Assembly (NCBI GenBank): GCA_947623455.1
Contig: OX392530.1
Location: 27,993,405 to 28,057,404 of the forward strand
DNA length: 64,000 bases
Direction of reading: 5' to 3'
Source: Mimachlamys varia
Taxonomy: Eukaryota; Mollusca; Bivalvia; Pectinida; Pectinidae
Shown here: one piece after another, positions 51,501 through 62,060 of the stretch
Layout: each line of letters begins with the position of its first letter
Position numbering within the stretch: the stretch's first letter is position 1
The notes under the pieces: generated by a model
The model's input: the letters and a program-made list of their open reading frames with translations, nothing else
Database searches by the model: none
What the model was told of the DNA's origin: nothing
Program-made: the position numbers and the translations under genes

Positions 51501-54323
51501 TTGTTGACATGGGATCCAATCAAGAGCTAGAGTGGCTAGCTAATCATATGGGACATAGCCTGTCTGTGCACCGAGAGTATTACAGACTTCAAGAAAAGAC
51601 ACTGGAGCTGGCAAAGGTCAGCAAGTTACTGATGGTGGTTGATAAAGGACTAACTCACAAGTATGCTGGCAGAAGACTTGATGAAATTACTCTTGATGGT
51701 GAGAAAGAAATGGGTGACAAGATACTCTTTATACAATTTCAATGGTTGACCTATAAAATTGTCAAAAATATGGTTTGATATTTTCTTTTATTTGGGGGAA
51801 AAAATAACTTTAAATTATAAAGTCTCAAACAGTACTCCTACTTAAGAAGAGCTTGGCTTATCAAGGTAATTAGTAAATCATACATGTATATATAAAATGG
51901 AATATTAAAATATATATTTTGAAAGTTCTAATATAAAGTATACCATTTACAGAAATTGAAGACGTTCCGGAGGAGGAGCCTAACCAGCAGGACTCAGGTT
52001 AGCAGTTCTCAATTTTACATACTAGAAGGATACAGAAATATGCTATTCTGCATGTCATTAAATACATGTGACTATTTCACTGAGAAGGTATCAAAGTCTC
52101 CCTAAAATTTCTTTGGGGAAGGCATATTGCCTTGTACATTTTTCTTTGCAGTATGTATATTGTTGTGTATACTCTGGGTATACAGAGGAGTCGTAAAATG
52201 TGGAACTATATAGCTGTTGTCCATGTTCATCCCAACTAGCTTCAATGTAAAAATATTTCGGAATCTGTCATGTCGTGAGCAAATTTACATTAATTTGTAT
52301 TATGTGAGTTGGACATTACAAATTGTGGCAGTATAAAGAGTGTTTCCTGTTCTTAATGACTAAATATCTAGGTAATGATTATAGAGGGCTAATATCTTTA
52401 GAAAACATCATTTTTGTTTAATGTAAAAAAAACAAAGGCTTTCATATTAGGTATGAAATGCCAAGTGCTTATCTTATTTATTAATCTCAAACAGTCCTAG
52501 TGTTATTTTTATCAACCAGAGCATATAGAGGTATACAGTAAATTGTATTTTGATGCAAAATGGAATATAAAGAAATGTCTATTTATTTTGAAATTTTGAT
52601 TACCATTTACAGAAAATGAAGATGTTCCAGGAGTGGAGCCTAACCAGCAGAACTCAGGTTAGTAGTTTTCTCAATTGGACATAGGGGTGACATATTGTGT
52701 TACCCATGTCCGTCCCAAGCGCCTCATCACATCATGTCGTGTCCCTCTTCAATATAATTATCTGATCTAAATTTTCATAATTATCAATGTGATTGTCATC
52801 AAACTTTACATATATGATAAGCATGGTGTCTATAGATGGGCACCTTTCCCTTTTCATTTGGATTACAAACTTAGCTGCAAGGGTAATCCTGTGGTAGCTT
52901 TTGTTCTCTTTCATAGATTCCCATGAAACTTTGTAGTAGGGATGATAACATGAAGGCACTCATAATAAACAAAAAAAGGATTTTCAATTTAAGAAGGTCA
53001 TCAAATAGAGACTTCTGATTTATTGTCCGATTTGCATGAAATTTGTTATGTATATTGTCTGGCAATACAAAGACAAAAACAGTATTTATTTTTGTGCGGA
53101 AAAAACGCAATGGCAGCCATGTTCTGGCCGTCGTTAATCGGATTGTTCAAAATGTAAATATTATCCAAAGTTCAAGAAAATTTGTAGAACTAATATCGTA
53201 CGCATTGATGTCTAAAGGACAGACCTAGTTTTATTTTTTTAAAAACCAAAACTGTTCTAGGTATACAGTAGATTGTATATCGATGCAAAATGAATATTAA
53301 GAAATGCCTATATATTTTGAAATTTTGATTGCCATTTACAGAAAATGAAGATGTTCCAGGAGTGGAGCCTTACCAGCAGAACTCAGGTTAGTGGTTCTCT
53401 CAATTGGACATAGGGGTGACATATTATGTTACCCATGTCCGTCCCATCCACTCATGCATGAAATTTGGTATACGTGTGTGTTGTCTGGCAATGCAAAGCA
53501 GAAAGCACTATTTATTTTTATGGTCCTAGTTTTATTTTTCGAAAACCAAAACTGTTCCAGGTATACAGTAGAATCATTTTATATCGATTTAAAATGGAAT
53601 ATAAAGAAATGACTGATATATAAATTGAAATTTTGATTACCATTTACAGAAATTGAAAATGTTCCAGATCCAGAGGTGGAGCCTAACCAGCGGGACTCAG
53701 GTTAGTACATGTAGTTCTCTATTTTACATACTAGAAGGATACAGAAATATGCTATTCTGTATGTCATTAAATATCTGTGACTATTTCACTGAGCTTTTTA
53801 CATTAGGTAAATATAGGTTTCTGTGCAATATGTATACATAATGTACTTAATACTCATTCAACAGTTGCATTAAGTGATTATTTGATACACTGAGAGTTGA
53901 ATAACACCCACATATTGTGGTATAAAATGTATTTTTTTGACTCCGCAATAGATCAGCAAATGCATATTTTCATATACCGATATATATTTTGTTTTAATTT
54001 CAGAGCCTTCATCGATAAAAGAAAGAAAGAAAACAAACAGGGTGCCCTGGACCAAAGCTGACACTGAAATCCTTAAGCGCATATTTCATCCATGTATTAC
54101 ATCAAATAAGCCCCCAACAAAAAATGATGTGTTATTAGGGACAAGGAAAAACACTTCTGTGAAAACAATGTTCGAAAAAAGAGGCTGGAAGTGCATTAAG
54201 TATTATGTTTGGAACCTGACACAGCAGCATCAGAAAAAAAAAGATGAAGCTTTTGCAAGCATCCTCATTGCACAACTAAAACTATGTTATATACTGTACG
54301 TAAGAAATGTTTTGATTCCATGA
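39532..54323 (+). CDS. Crypton-like tyrosine recombinase gene, 18 exons
   Basis: Coding exons: 39532-39595, 39841-39934, 40445-40509, 41025-41086, 41915-43735, 44054-44136, 44433-44482, 44760-44861, 47764-47824, 48511-48568, 48768-50217, 50982-51252, 51500-51698, 51953-51997, 52613-52657, 53342-53386, 53650-53700, 54004-54323. All phases match except for a +5 bp shift at about 42552 inside the repeat exon. The N-terminus is basic (MGRSKKKPKPYRK) with VVWWPGY. Exon 5 holds acidic repeats. Exon 11 has Cys/His clusters (CRLCC, CFYCGGLFAKISSHLQNIH, CPACLAFILKDDLWRHSKTC). Recombinase parts: box I FNRRRGGEV (exon 11), TNLRKYVATV (exon 12), LANHMGH and the candidate catalytic Tyr in HREYYRL (exon 13). 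The last exon carries a VPWTKADTEILKRIF domain usual in this family. The function could be DNA recombination or, if domesticated, DNA binding. The ends of exons 5 and 11 are the least certain splice choices. Confidence 0.72.
41326..41624. mobile_element. hAT-like MITE in intron 4 of the recombinase gene
   Basis: The ends are perfect 12-bp inverted repeats TTAGGGCTGTAA (41326-41337) and TTACAGCCCTAA (41613-41624). TAGGGCTGTAA is a common hAT terminus. Flanking 8-bp sequences ATACAAAT and ATAATTAT match only partly, so the duplication is old or the ends are slightly off. Inside, CACCGCGGTACACCG near the left end is typical of such MITEs. Confidence 0.6.
42010..43165 (+). repeat. 42-bp coding minisatellite (14-residue repeat)
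   Basis: About 27 copies of a unit translating as DGQMMEDDQEKRVK (variants K/M, E/D, R/K/I) lie inside exon 5 of the recombinase gene. The composition is highly charged and likely disordered or helical. The opposite strand is open too (Ser/His/Leu-rich), which is an artefact. One unit near 42550 carries GAGATGAA where the others have GGA, a net +5 bp. Confidence 0.9.
43237..43640 (+). repeat. 24-bp coding minisatellite (8-residue repeat)
   Basis: About 17 copies of a unit read as DDEPERIS or DDELERIS follow the 42-bp array in the same exon and frame. The P/L alternation comes from CCA/CTA. The array ends with NDELESITLTDSHDGNM, after which the reading is non-repetitive. Confidence 0.9.
45154..45855 (+). 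repeat. 39-bp intronic minisatellite, 18 copies
   Basis: The unit GTCAAGTTTGTGAGGAATAT followed by TACCTTAAACTTTCTCTCG repeats 18 times in the intron between the exons at 44861 and 47764. Because 39 is divisible by three and the unit lacks stops in several frames, long frames appear on both strands (for example 13-residue QVCEEYYLKLSLG repeats). No splice context supports translation. Three variable sites (G/T/C before GTCAAG, AAGTT/AAGAT, CCTT/CCAT) alternate between copies. Confidence 0.9.
45900..47760. other. Rest of the intron, no supported feature
   Basis: Apart from the C-rich scrap at 47650-47675, nothing could be assigned. Short open frames at 46109-46336 lack support. Confidence 0.4.
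51870..53720 (+). repeat. Four tandemly duplicated micro-exons with flanking intron
   Basis: The exons at 51953-51997, 52613-52657, 53342-53386 and 53650-53700 encode near-identical 15-17 residue segments (ENEDVPGVEPNQQNS type). Each is preceded by the same intron end (GAAATTTTGATTACCATTTACAG) and followed by CTCAGGTTAG. Longer intron blocks recur too: ACATACTAGAAGGATACAGA at 52018 and 53725, and GACATAGGGGTGACATATT at 52679 and 53408. All are 1-1 phase exons, so adding or losing one keeps the frame. Confidence 0.85.
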
Positions 54324-54576
54324 ACATTGTGCCGTTTTTGGTGTTTTACTTTACTTTTATTTACTTGTGACGAAATGACTCGGTTGAATTAATTCCTTTT
54401 CTGGGAAGAATCTAGGGTAGAATTATCTACGTACAGTTGTTTTTCATTCAATATGTACTGTATGTGTACTTATATCAGCAAATGTTAATTGTTGCTCTGA
54501 ATGAGTCTGACATTTAATTAATACCTACAATTTACTCCTCACAAGGTTTAAATATTTTCCAGCAAATTCCTTAACA

Positions 54577-54595
54577 CCCGTCAAATTTTGACGGG
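54577..54595. repeat. Perfect 19-bp palindrome CCCGTCAAATTTTGACGGG
   Basis: Nine-bp arms around a central T, at the left edge of the dispersed repeat that follows. It probably forms the hairpin end of that element. Confidence 0.6.
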
Positions 54596-55920
54596 ACGTA
54601 TTATGGTATGGCGTTGTCCGTCCATCGTAAACTTTTGTTTGTCCGGAGATCTACTCCTACAGTTTTCGACCAATTTCTTTTAAACTTGGTACACTTAATT
54701 ACAATGACATAAAGTAGTTGTTTACTGAACGTCAGTTTGATCCGACAATATTTACCAGAGTTATGGCCCCTTTTCAGGCTATTTTGGGACTTAGTTAGAA
54801 AATGCAAGAACGTTTTTGTTTCTTCCTGAATTTCACCCACATTTGGTGTAATACTACAAAATACTATAATGTTTAACATATAATACGGGTTTTGTTTCAT
54901 CGTTCAGGTTTTTGCGTTACAGAATTGCACATTAGGCCTAAACTGGTCATTGTGAATCAAATATGTGTGGTTTGTCCGGAGATCTCCTCCTACAGTTTAT
55001 AACCAACTTCTTTTAAACTTAGTATGCTTAATAACCATGATATGAAGTTGTGTTTTCCTGAGGCTCAGTTTGATTTGACAATATTTACTACAGTTATGGC
55101 CTTTTGTGGAACTTAGCTAATTTAGGCATTGTGTTTCAAATTGATGACCAGTTTGTCAGGAGATCTCCTCCCACAGTTTACAATTGATTTCTTTTAAACT
55201 TGGTATACTTAATCACCATGACATGAAGTTGTGTTTTCCTGAACGTTAGTTTGATCTGACAATATTTGATAGAGTTATGGCCCCTTTTCAGGCTATTTTG
55301 GGACTTAGTTAGAAAATGCAAGAACTTTCTTGCTTCTTCCTGAATTTCACCCACATTTGGTGTAATGCTACAAGATACTATAATGTTTAACATATAATAC
55401 AGGTTTTGTTTCATCGTTCAGGTTTTTGCGTTACAGAATTGCACATTAGGCCTAAACTGGTCATTGTGAATCACATATGTGTGGTTTGTCCGGAGATCTC
55501 CTACAGTTTATAACCAATTCCTTTTATACTTGGTATGCTTAATAACCATGATATGACGTTGTGTTTTCCTGAACTTCAGTTTGATTCATCAATATTTACT
55601 AGAGTTAAGACCCTTTGTTGAACTTGATTTATTTGGGTTATACAATTGCATGTTGTAACTGATCACTTTCAAATTTCTAAGCATGATCATCCTGAAAAGA
55701 AATGTTGTTTTCCTTAATAGCAGTTCAATTTGTGTGTTAAATTTGGACTTGGTTAGAAGAAGTGAACATTTTCATCTTTGCTGAATTCGAGATATTTTGA
55801 GAATATCAATGCAACAATTCAAGAATAATTTGCAAGTATTCTTTAATTTTTGACTATATTAATTGCAAGCAAGGTAAGGGCGTATGCTGTTGAGCCCTGT
55901 GTGGTACTCTTGTTAACATT
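54577..55920 (+). mobile_element. Dispersed repeat with two 514-bp tandem units
   Basis: GTTTGTCCGGAGATCT(A/C)CTCC occurs at about 54637, 54969, 55151 and 55483, with spacing 332, 182 and 332. A 514-bp unit is therefore repeated twice, each holding two related subunits. The text TGCACATTAGGCCTAAACTGG recurs exactly 514 bp apart. The left edge is the palindrome; the right edge may be near GTGTGGTACTCTTGTTAACA (about 55916). The open frames on the minus strand in both units are shadows of the repeat. Confidence 0.6.
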
Positions 55921-56715
55921 TAGCTTGAATCTATTTCTCAATCACTGTCAGTCTTTGCCTTTGTGGCAAAATCCTCAATGTTTATTCTAACGCTTCTTGT
56001 CTCCCAATAATAATTCCATTCACTCCCCAAAATAACTCATCCTATTTTAATCCAGGGAACACCTGTGTTTGACATTTTAGTGGCAATGTAATTATAAGAT
56101 AACAAATGAATGTTTGTTACCACTATTTTCATTAAAAAAAAAGATAAAATTAGGCCCGTTTCATTGGTGTGGGTGATTTTAAATATATATCAATGTCATC
56201 AAGGTTTGGAATAAGAAATCCTGACCTTTTTACATATTACTATGGAAGTATTGAGGTAACTCTCAATGATAACAAACCTCGGATATAGTGCAGAGGAAAA
56301 TGTGAAATATTACTTTGTATGTGTTTATTTAATGCAATATTGCATTCAATATTAGTGTGATGCCATGTTATTTTCAACTTGCTACATTTCATGTTTAAGC
56401 CTAAGACTATATGGGTTTTATACCCTTTGATGCAAAACAATGCAATGTTTGAGATCTTTTGAAGACTGAGAGATTTGTTTTTTGAATTTCACTCAAATTC
56501 AGTTATTGTTTAATTTGGTTTTGAAGATAAAAAATGTTCACCGTTGATTTGATTGCGATCTTAACAGCTAGTGCTAGCTATCTAGTAGTTATTTGTTTTC
56601 GTGTGAATAAATCCATTTTATCAATCACATCTGTCATTCCGTTTTACTTGCTTTTTTGTTCTAAATTTGTGATAAACAGTTAAGTGTAGACTCGAACTGT
56701 TACTGAGTTAAGGGA
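55921..56715. other. No gene recognised
   Basis: AT-rich spacer between the dispersed repeat and the large satellite. Confidence 0.4.
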
Positions 56716-56717
56716 TT

Positions 56718-59700
56718 CAGCAGGTGCTTGTGGGGAACAACTTGGTATCTCTCTGTGAAGAGGGTTTATGAGGAATGCATTCTCACTGAAAAGTGCTTGT
56801 GGGGAACTTGGTATCTCTCTGTGAAGAGGGTTTATGAGGAATACATTCTCACTGAAAAATGCTTGTGGGGAACAACTTGGTATCTCTCTGTGAAGAGGGT
56901 TTATGAAGAATACATTCTCACTGAAAAGTGCTTGTGGGGAACAACTTGGTATCTCTCTGTGAAGAGGGTTTATGAGGAATACATTCTCACTGAAAAGTCC
57001 ATGTGGGGAACTTGGTATCTCTCTGTGAAGAGGGTTTATGAGGAATACATTCTCACTGTAAAGTGCTTGTGGGGAACAACTTGGTATCTCTCTGTGAAGA
57101 GGGTTTATGAGGAATGCATTCTCACTGAAAAGTGCTTGTGGGGAACTTGGTATCTCTCTGTGAAGAGGGTTTATGAGGAATACATTCTCACTGAAAAGTG
57201 CTTGTGGGGAACAACTTGGTATTTCTCTGTGAAGAGTGTTTATGAGGAATACATTCTCACTGAAAAATGCTTGTGGGGAACAACTTGGTATCTCTCTGTG
57301 AAGAGGGTTTATGAGGAATGCATTCTCACTGAAAAGTGCTTGTGGGGAACTTGGTATCTCTCTGTGAAGAGGGTTTATGAGGAATACATTCTCACTGAAA
57401 AATGCTTGTGGGGAACAACTTGGTATCTCTCTGTGAAGAGGGTTTATGAGGAATACATTCTCACTGAAAAGTGCTTGTGGGTAACAACTTGGTATCTCTC
57501 TGTGAAGAGGGTTTATGAGGAATACATTCTCATTGAAAAGTCCATGTGGGGAACTTGGTATCTCTCTGTGAAGAGGGTTTATGAGGAATACATTCTCACT
57601 GAAAAGTGCTTGTGGGGAACAACTTGGTATCTCTCTGTGAAGAGGGTTTATGCGGAATACATTCTCACTGAAAAGTGCTTGTGGGGAACAACTTGGTATC
57701 TCTCTGTGAAGAGGGTTTATGAGGAATACATTCTCACTGAAAAATGCTTGTGGGGAACAACTTGGTATCTCTCTGTGAAGAGGGTTTATGAGGAATACAT
57801 TCTCACTGAAAAGTGCTTGTGGGGAACAACTTGGTATCTCTCTGTGAAGAGGGTTTATGAGGAATATATTCTCACTGAAAAGTGCTTGTGGGTAACAACT
57901 TGGTATCTCTCTGTGAAGAGGGTTTATGAGGAATACATTCTCACTGAAAAGTGCTTGTGGGGAACAACTTGGTATCTCTCTGTGAAGAGGGTTTATGAGG
58001 AATACATTCTCACTGAAAAGTGCTTGTGGGGAACAACTTGGTATCTCTCTGTGAAGAGGGTTTATGAGGAATACATTCTCACTGAAAAATGCTTGTGGGG
58101 AACAACTTGGTATCTCTCTGTGAAGAGGGTTTATGAGGAATACATTCTCACTGAAAAGTGCTTGTGGGGAACAACTTGGTATCTCTCTGTGAAGAGGGTT
58201 TATGAGGAATACATTCTCACTGAAAAGTGCTTGTGGGTAACAACTTGGTATCTCTCTGTTAAGAGGGTTTATGAGGAATACATTCTCACTGAAAAGTGCT
58301 TGTGGGGAACAACTTGGTATCTCTCTGTGAAGAGGGTTTATGAGGAATATATTCTCACTGAAAAGTGCTTGTGGGGAACAACTTGGTATCTCTCTGTGAA
58401 GAGGGTTTATGAGGAATATATTCTCACTGAAAAGTGCTTGTGGGGAACAACTTGGTATCTCTCTGTGAAGAGGGTTTATGAGGAATACATTCTCACTGAA
58501 AAGTGCTTTCGGGGAACAACATGGTATCTCTCTGTGAAAAGGGTTTATGAGGAATACATTCTCACTGATAAGTGTTTGTGGGGAACGTAGTATCTCTCTG
58601 AGAAGAGGGTTTATGAGGAATGCATTCTCACTGAAAAGTGCTTGTGGGGAACTTGGTATCTCTCTGTGAAAAGGGTTTATGAGGAATACTGGTACATTCT
58701 CACTGAAAAGTGCTTGTGGGGAACAACATGGTATCTCTCTGTGAAAAGGGTTTATGAGGAATACATTCTCACTGATAAGTGTTTGTGGGGAACGTGGTAT
58801 CTCTCTGAGAAGAGGGTTTATGAGGAATACATTCTCACTGATAAGTGTTTGTGGGGAACGTGGTATCTCTCTGAGAAGAGGGTTTATGAGGAATACATTC
58901 TCACTGAAAAGTGCTTGTGGGGAACAACATGGTATCTCTCTGTGAAAAGGGTTTATGAGGAATACATTCTCACTGAAAAATGCTTGTGGGGAACAACTTG
59001 GTATCTCTCTGTGAAGAGGGTTTATGAGGAATATATTCTCACTGAAAAGTGCTTGTGGGGAACAACTTGGTATCTCTCTGTGAAGAGGGTTTATGAGGAA
59101 TATATTCTCACTGAAAAGTGCTTGTGAGGAACTTGGTATCTCTCTGTGAAGAGGGTTTATGAGGAATACATTCTCACTGAAAAGTGCTTGTGGGGAACAA
59201 CATGGTATCTCTCTGTGAAAAGGGTTTATGAGGAATACATTCTCACTGATAAGTGTTTGTGGGGAACGTAGTATCTCTCTGAGAAGAGGGTTTATGAGGA
59301 ATGCATTCTCACTGAAAAGTGCTTGTGGGGAACTTGGTATCTCTCTGTGAAAAGGGTTTATGAGGAATACTGGTACATTCTCACTGAAAAGTGCTTGTGG
59401 GGAACAACATGGTATCTCTCTGTGAAAAGGGTTTATGAGGAATACATTCTCACTGATAAGTGTTTGTGGGGAACGTGGTATCTCTCTGAGAAGAGGGTTT
59501 ATGAGGAATACATTCTCACTGATAAGTGTTTGTGGGGAACGTGGTATCTCTCTGAGAAGAGGGTTTATGAGGAATACATTCTCACTGAAAAGTGCTTGTG
59601 GGGAACAACATGGTATCTCTCTGTGAAAAGGGTTTATGAGGAATACATTCTCACTGAAAAATGCTTGTGGGGAACAACTTGGTATCTCTCTGTGAAGAGG

Positions 59701-60415
59701 GTTTATGAGGAATATATTCTCACTGAAAAGTGCTTGTGGGTAACAACTTGGTATCTCTCTGTGAAGAGGGTTTATGAGGAATACATTCTCACTGAAAAGT
59801 GCTTGTGGGGAACTTGGTATCTCTCTGTGAAGAGGGTTTATGAGGAATGCATTCTCACTAAAAAGTGCTTGTGGGGAACTTGGTATCTCTCTGTGAAGAG
59901 GGTTTATGAGGAATACATTTTCACTGAAAAGTGCTTGTGGGGAACAACATGGTATCTCTCTGTGAAAAGGGTTTATGAGGAATACATTCTCACTGATAAG
60001 TGTTTTTGGGGAACTTGGTATCTCTCTGTGAAGAGGGTTTATGAGGAATGCATTCTCACTGAAAAGTGCTTGTGGGGAACTTGGTATCTCTCTGTGAAGA
60101 GGGTTTATGAGGAATACTGGTACATTCTCACTGAAAAGTGCTTGTGGGGAACAACATGGTATCTCTCTGTGAAAAGGGTTTATGAGGAATACATTCTCAC
60201 TGATAAGTGTTTGTGGGGAACGTGGTATCTCTCTGAGAAGAGGGTTTATGAGGAATGCATTCTCACTGAAAAGTGCTTGTGGGGAACAACATGGTATCTC
60301 TCTGTGAAAAGGGTTTATGAGGAATACATTCCCACTGACAAGTGCTTGTGGGGAACTTAGTATCTCTCTGTGAAGAGGGTTTATGAGGAATACATTCTCA
60401 CTGAAAAGTGTTTGT
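56718..60415 (+). repeat. Satellite of 66/69-bp units, about 54 copies
   Basis: The unit TGCTTGTGGGGAACAACTTG, GTATCTCTCTGTGAAGAGGG, TTTATGAGGAATACATTCTC, ACTGAAAAG is 69 bp; a 66-bp form lacks AAC and a 72-bp form has an extra TGG inside. It stays open on the plus strand for up to 620 residues (WYLSVKRVYEEYILTEKCLW repeats) because unit lengths are multiples of three. A few units carry TAG or TGA (58588, 59126, 59269, 60358). From about 58.57 kb on, a block with rare variants (AACGTAG, TACTGGTACATT, CTGAGAAG) repeats about 681 bp later. No splice sites, start context or non-repetitive coding flank support a gene. Confidence 0.9.
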
Positions 60416-60520
60416 GTTTATAGTAATACATTTCTGTCGGAGAAACTTAATATCCATGTGATGAAGGTTTAAAGGGAATATTTATTGCAGGTGTTTTGTG
60501 GTGAATATTTAATATTTAGC

Positions 60521-60538
60521 CCCCCCCCCCCCCCCCCC
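60521..60538. repeat. Poly-C tract
   Basis: A run of about 18 C residues between degenerate remains of the satellite unit (AAAGGGTTTATGAGGAATAA at 60545). Confidence 0.85.
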
Positions 60539-60785
60539 TTGTAGAAAGGGTTTATGAGGAATAAGTGTTCCGAATGATCCCCATTAAATTTTGTTTGCCC
60601 CATAAACTTAAACGGAGAGAGAACATGGATATGGTTTCATATTGAGAAATAGCTGAAAGTGTATTTATGTCGTTGGATGCATACGCTGTTGTCCAGATAA
60701 GAGTATAGATAGATTGATGCGGGAAGTTGTGTTCCCCACAACGTCGTCTAGTTACCAATTCCTCATAAGCACCGATTGGCGAGTA

Positions 60786-60850
60786 AGAGAGAGAGAAAGA
60801 GAGGGAGGGAGAGAGAGAGAGTATGTGAGTGTGTGCAGGGGGTTGGGTGA
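60786..60850. repeat. GA/GT-rich simple repeat
   Basis: A GAGAGA tract passes into GTGAGTGTGTG and on to GCGAATGCGAGTGTATGTG. It encodes Ser/His/Leu-rich nonsense on the minus strand. Confidence 0.8.
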
Positions 60851-60999
60851 ATGCGAATGCGAGTGTATGTGTGTTTCTTTGTGCTGATGACTATTGATCA
60901 TATCGTATGCATGTTGATACTGGAATGGACATTGAACAATGAGAACTAACAATAAAGAGCAAAAATCTGAGCAAAAAAACAGCCAAACTTTCATACACT

Positions 61000-61560
61000 T
61001 TTAAGTTTTCCGATCGAGAACTTTCCATTTCTTGATAGTAACATCTTTGCTTCTCCAACCTATGGCGTTTACATGTCGCAATTGATTCGATATTCTATGG
61101 CTTGCTCTAGGTGTCGTGATTTTCGTGATCGATGTCGACTGTTGACAAACAAGCTAACAAATCAAGGATTCCAGAGATGCAGGCTAATCAGAACTATGGG
61201 CAAGTTTTCTGGTCGCCATCTTTGTCTCATAGAGAGTATTGTGTATCTTTAAGTGAGATGAAGATGGACGTATTTGAGTATGTTTATTAGTGTGTTTACT
61301 TGTTGTGATTGACAATGATACTCGGTTCTCGTTTTGAGAAATTGATGTTTACTTGGATGTGACAAAGATTTGCATGGCAAGTGTCGTTGATGAAGCAGAA
61401 TACGCTTACTCTTCCGGAACACCTGGTCTTATTATCTTACGTTTTTGTGAGAGTCTCCAATGCATGCAAATCTTTCTTTGGTGTCTATTTTGCCTCTAGT
61501 TGAATCGATATTGAGATTGGATTACAGTTTTGTTGAAGCTTTGGTATTATCTGATTTTTG
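61000..61560 (+). pseudogene. RT C-terminal fragment, second copy, with 3' sequence
   Basis: The translation IENFPFLDSNIFASPTYGVY and MSQLIRYSMACSRCRDF matches the fragment at 2130-2250. It stays open to G-R-H-L-C-L-I-E and then meets stops (61252). The part 61290-61560 matches 2406-2640. It lacks the YxDD box seen in copy 1. Both copies have lost their 5' parts, as expected from 5'-truncated retrotransposition. Confidence 0.6.
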
Positions 61561-61839
61561 TTTTTGATTTACACGATTCCAAACATTGCAAAACTCATCA
61601 TGTACGTATCTTCATACTGCATCCGTTATCGATGAATAAGATGACATTTTAACTGATATTTCATTAGAAAATATTTATTGGAAGACATGTTTGTAATGTT
61701 ATTGAAATAAATTACGTAACTCTTGGTACATCAGACACGTTGGTTACGTTTGGGACATCTCTTTTTTTAGCTTTTCCTATTTTGCTTAATTTCACATGTT
61801 GCCCATATTTAAAACGTTGACAATTTCTCATTCTTAAGC

Positions 61840-62060
61840 CCTCACTTTGAGGTCATGACATTTACTTTGATCTGACCTAGATTTACATGGCAAGTGCCTC
61901 CAATATGTTACCGAACACATGATCTTACCATATTTTACTTTTAATTGTACAAGTGTATCCATGTAAATGTTTTCTTTGTTAATATGTTATTCATATTTTT
62001 GAGTTCGAACTAAGGTTTTAAATGACGCTTTGATGGAAAGGGTATGTGTTAAACAAGGTA
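61840..62060. repeat. 3' fragment of the same RT family
   Basis: CCCTCACTTTGAGGTCATGA and the sequence up to TTTGAGTTCGAACTAAGG resemble 35560-35830. It follows the second RT copy by about 300 bp, so it may be a separate insertion or a tandem 3' end. Confidence 0.45.

Noticed and set aside
56728..58590. 620-codon open frame of WYLSVKRVYEEY repeats
   Set aside because: It is a satellite with units divisible by three; there is no non-repetitive coding flank, splice site or start context.
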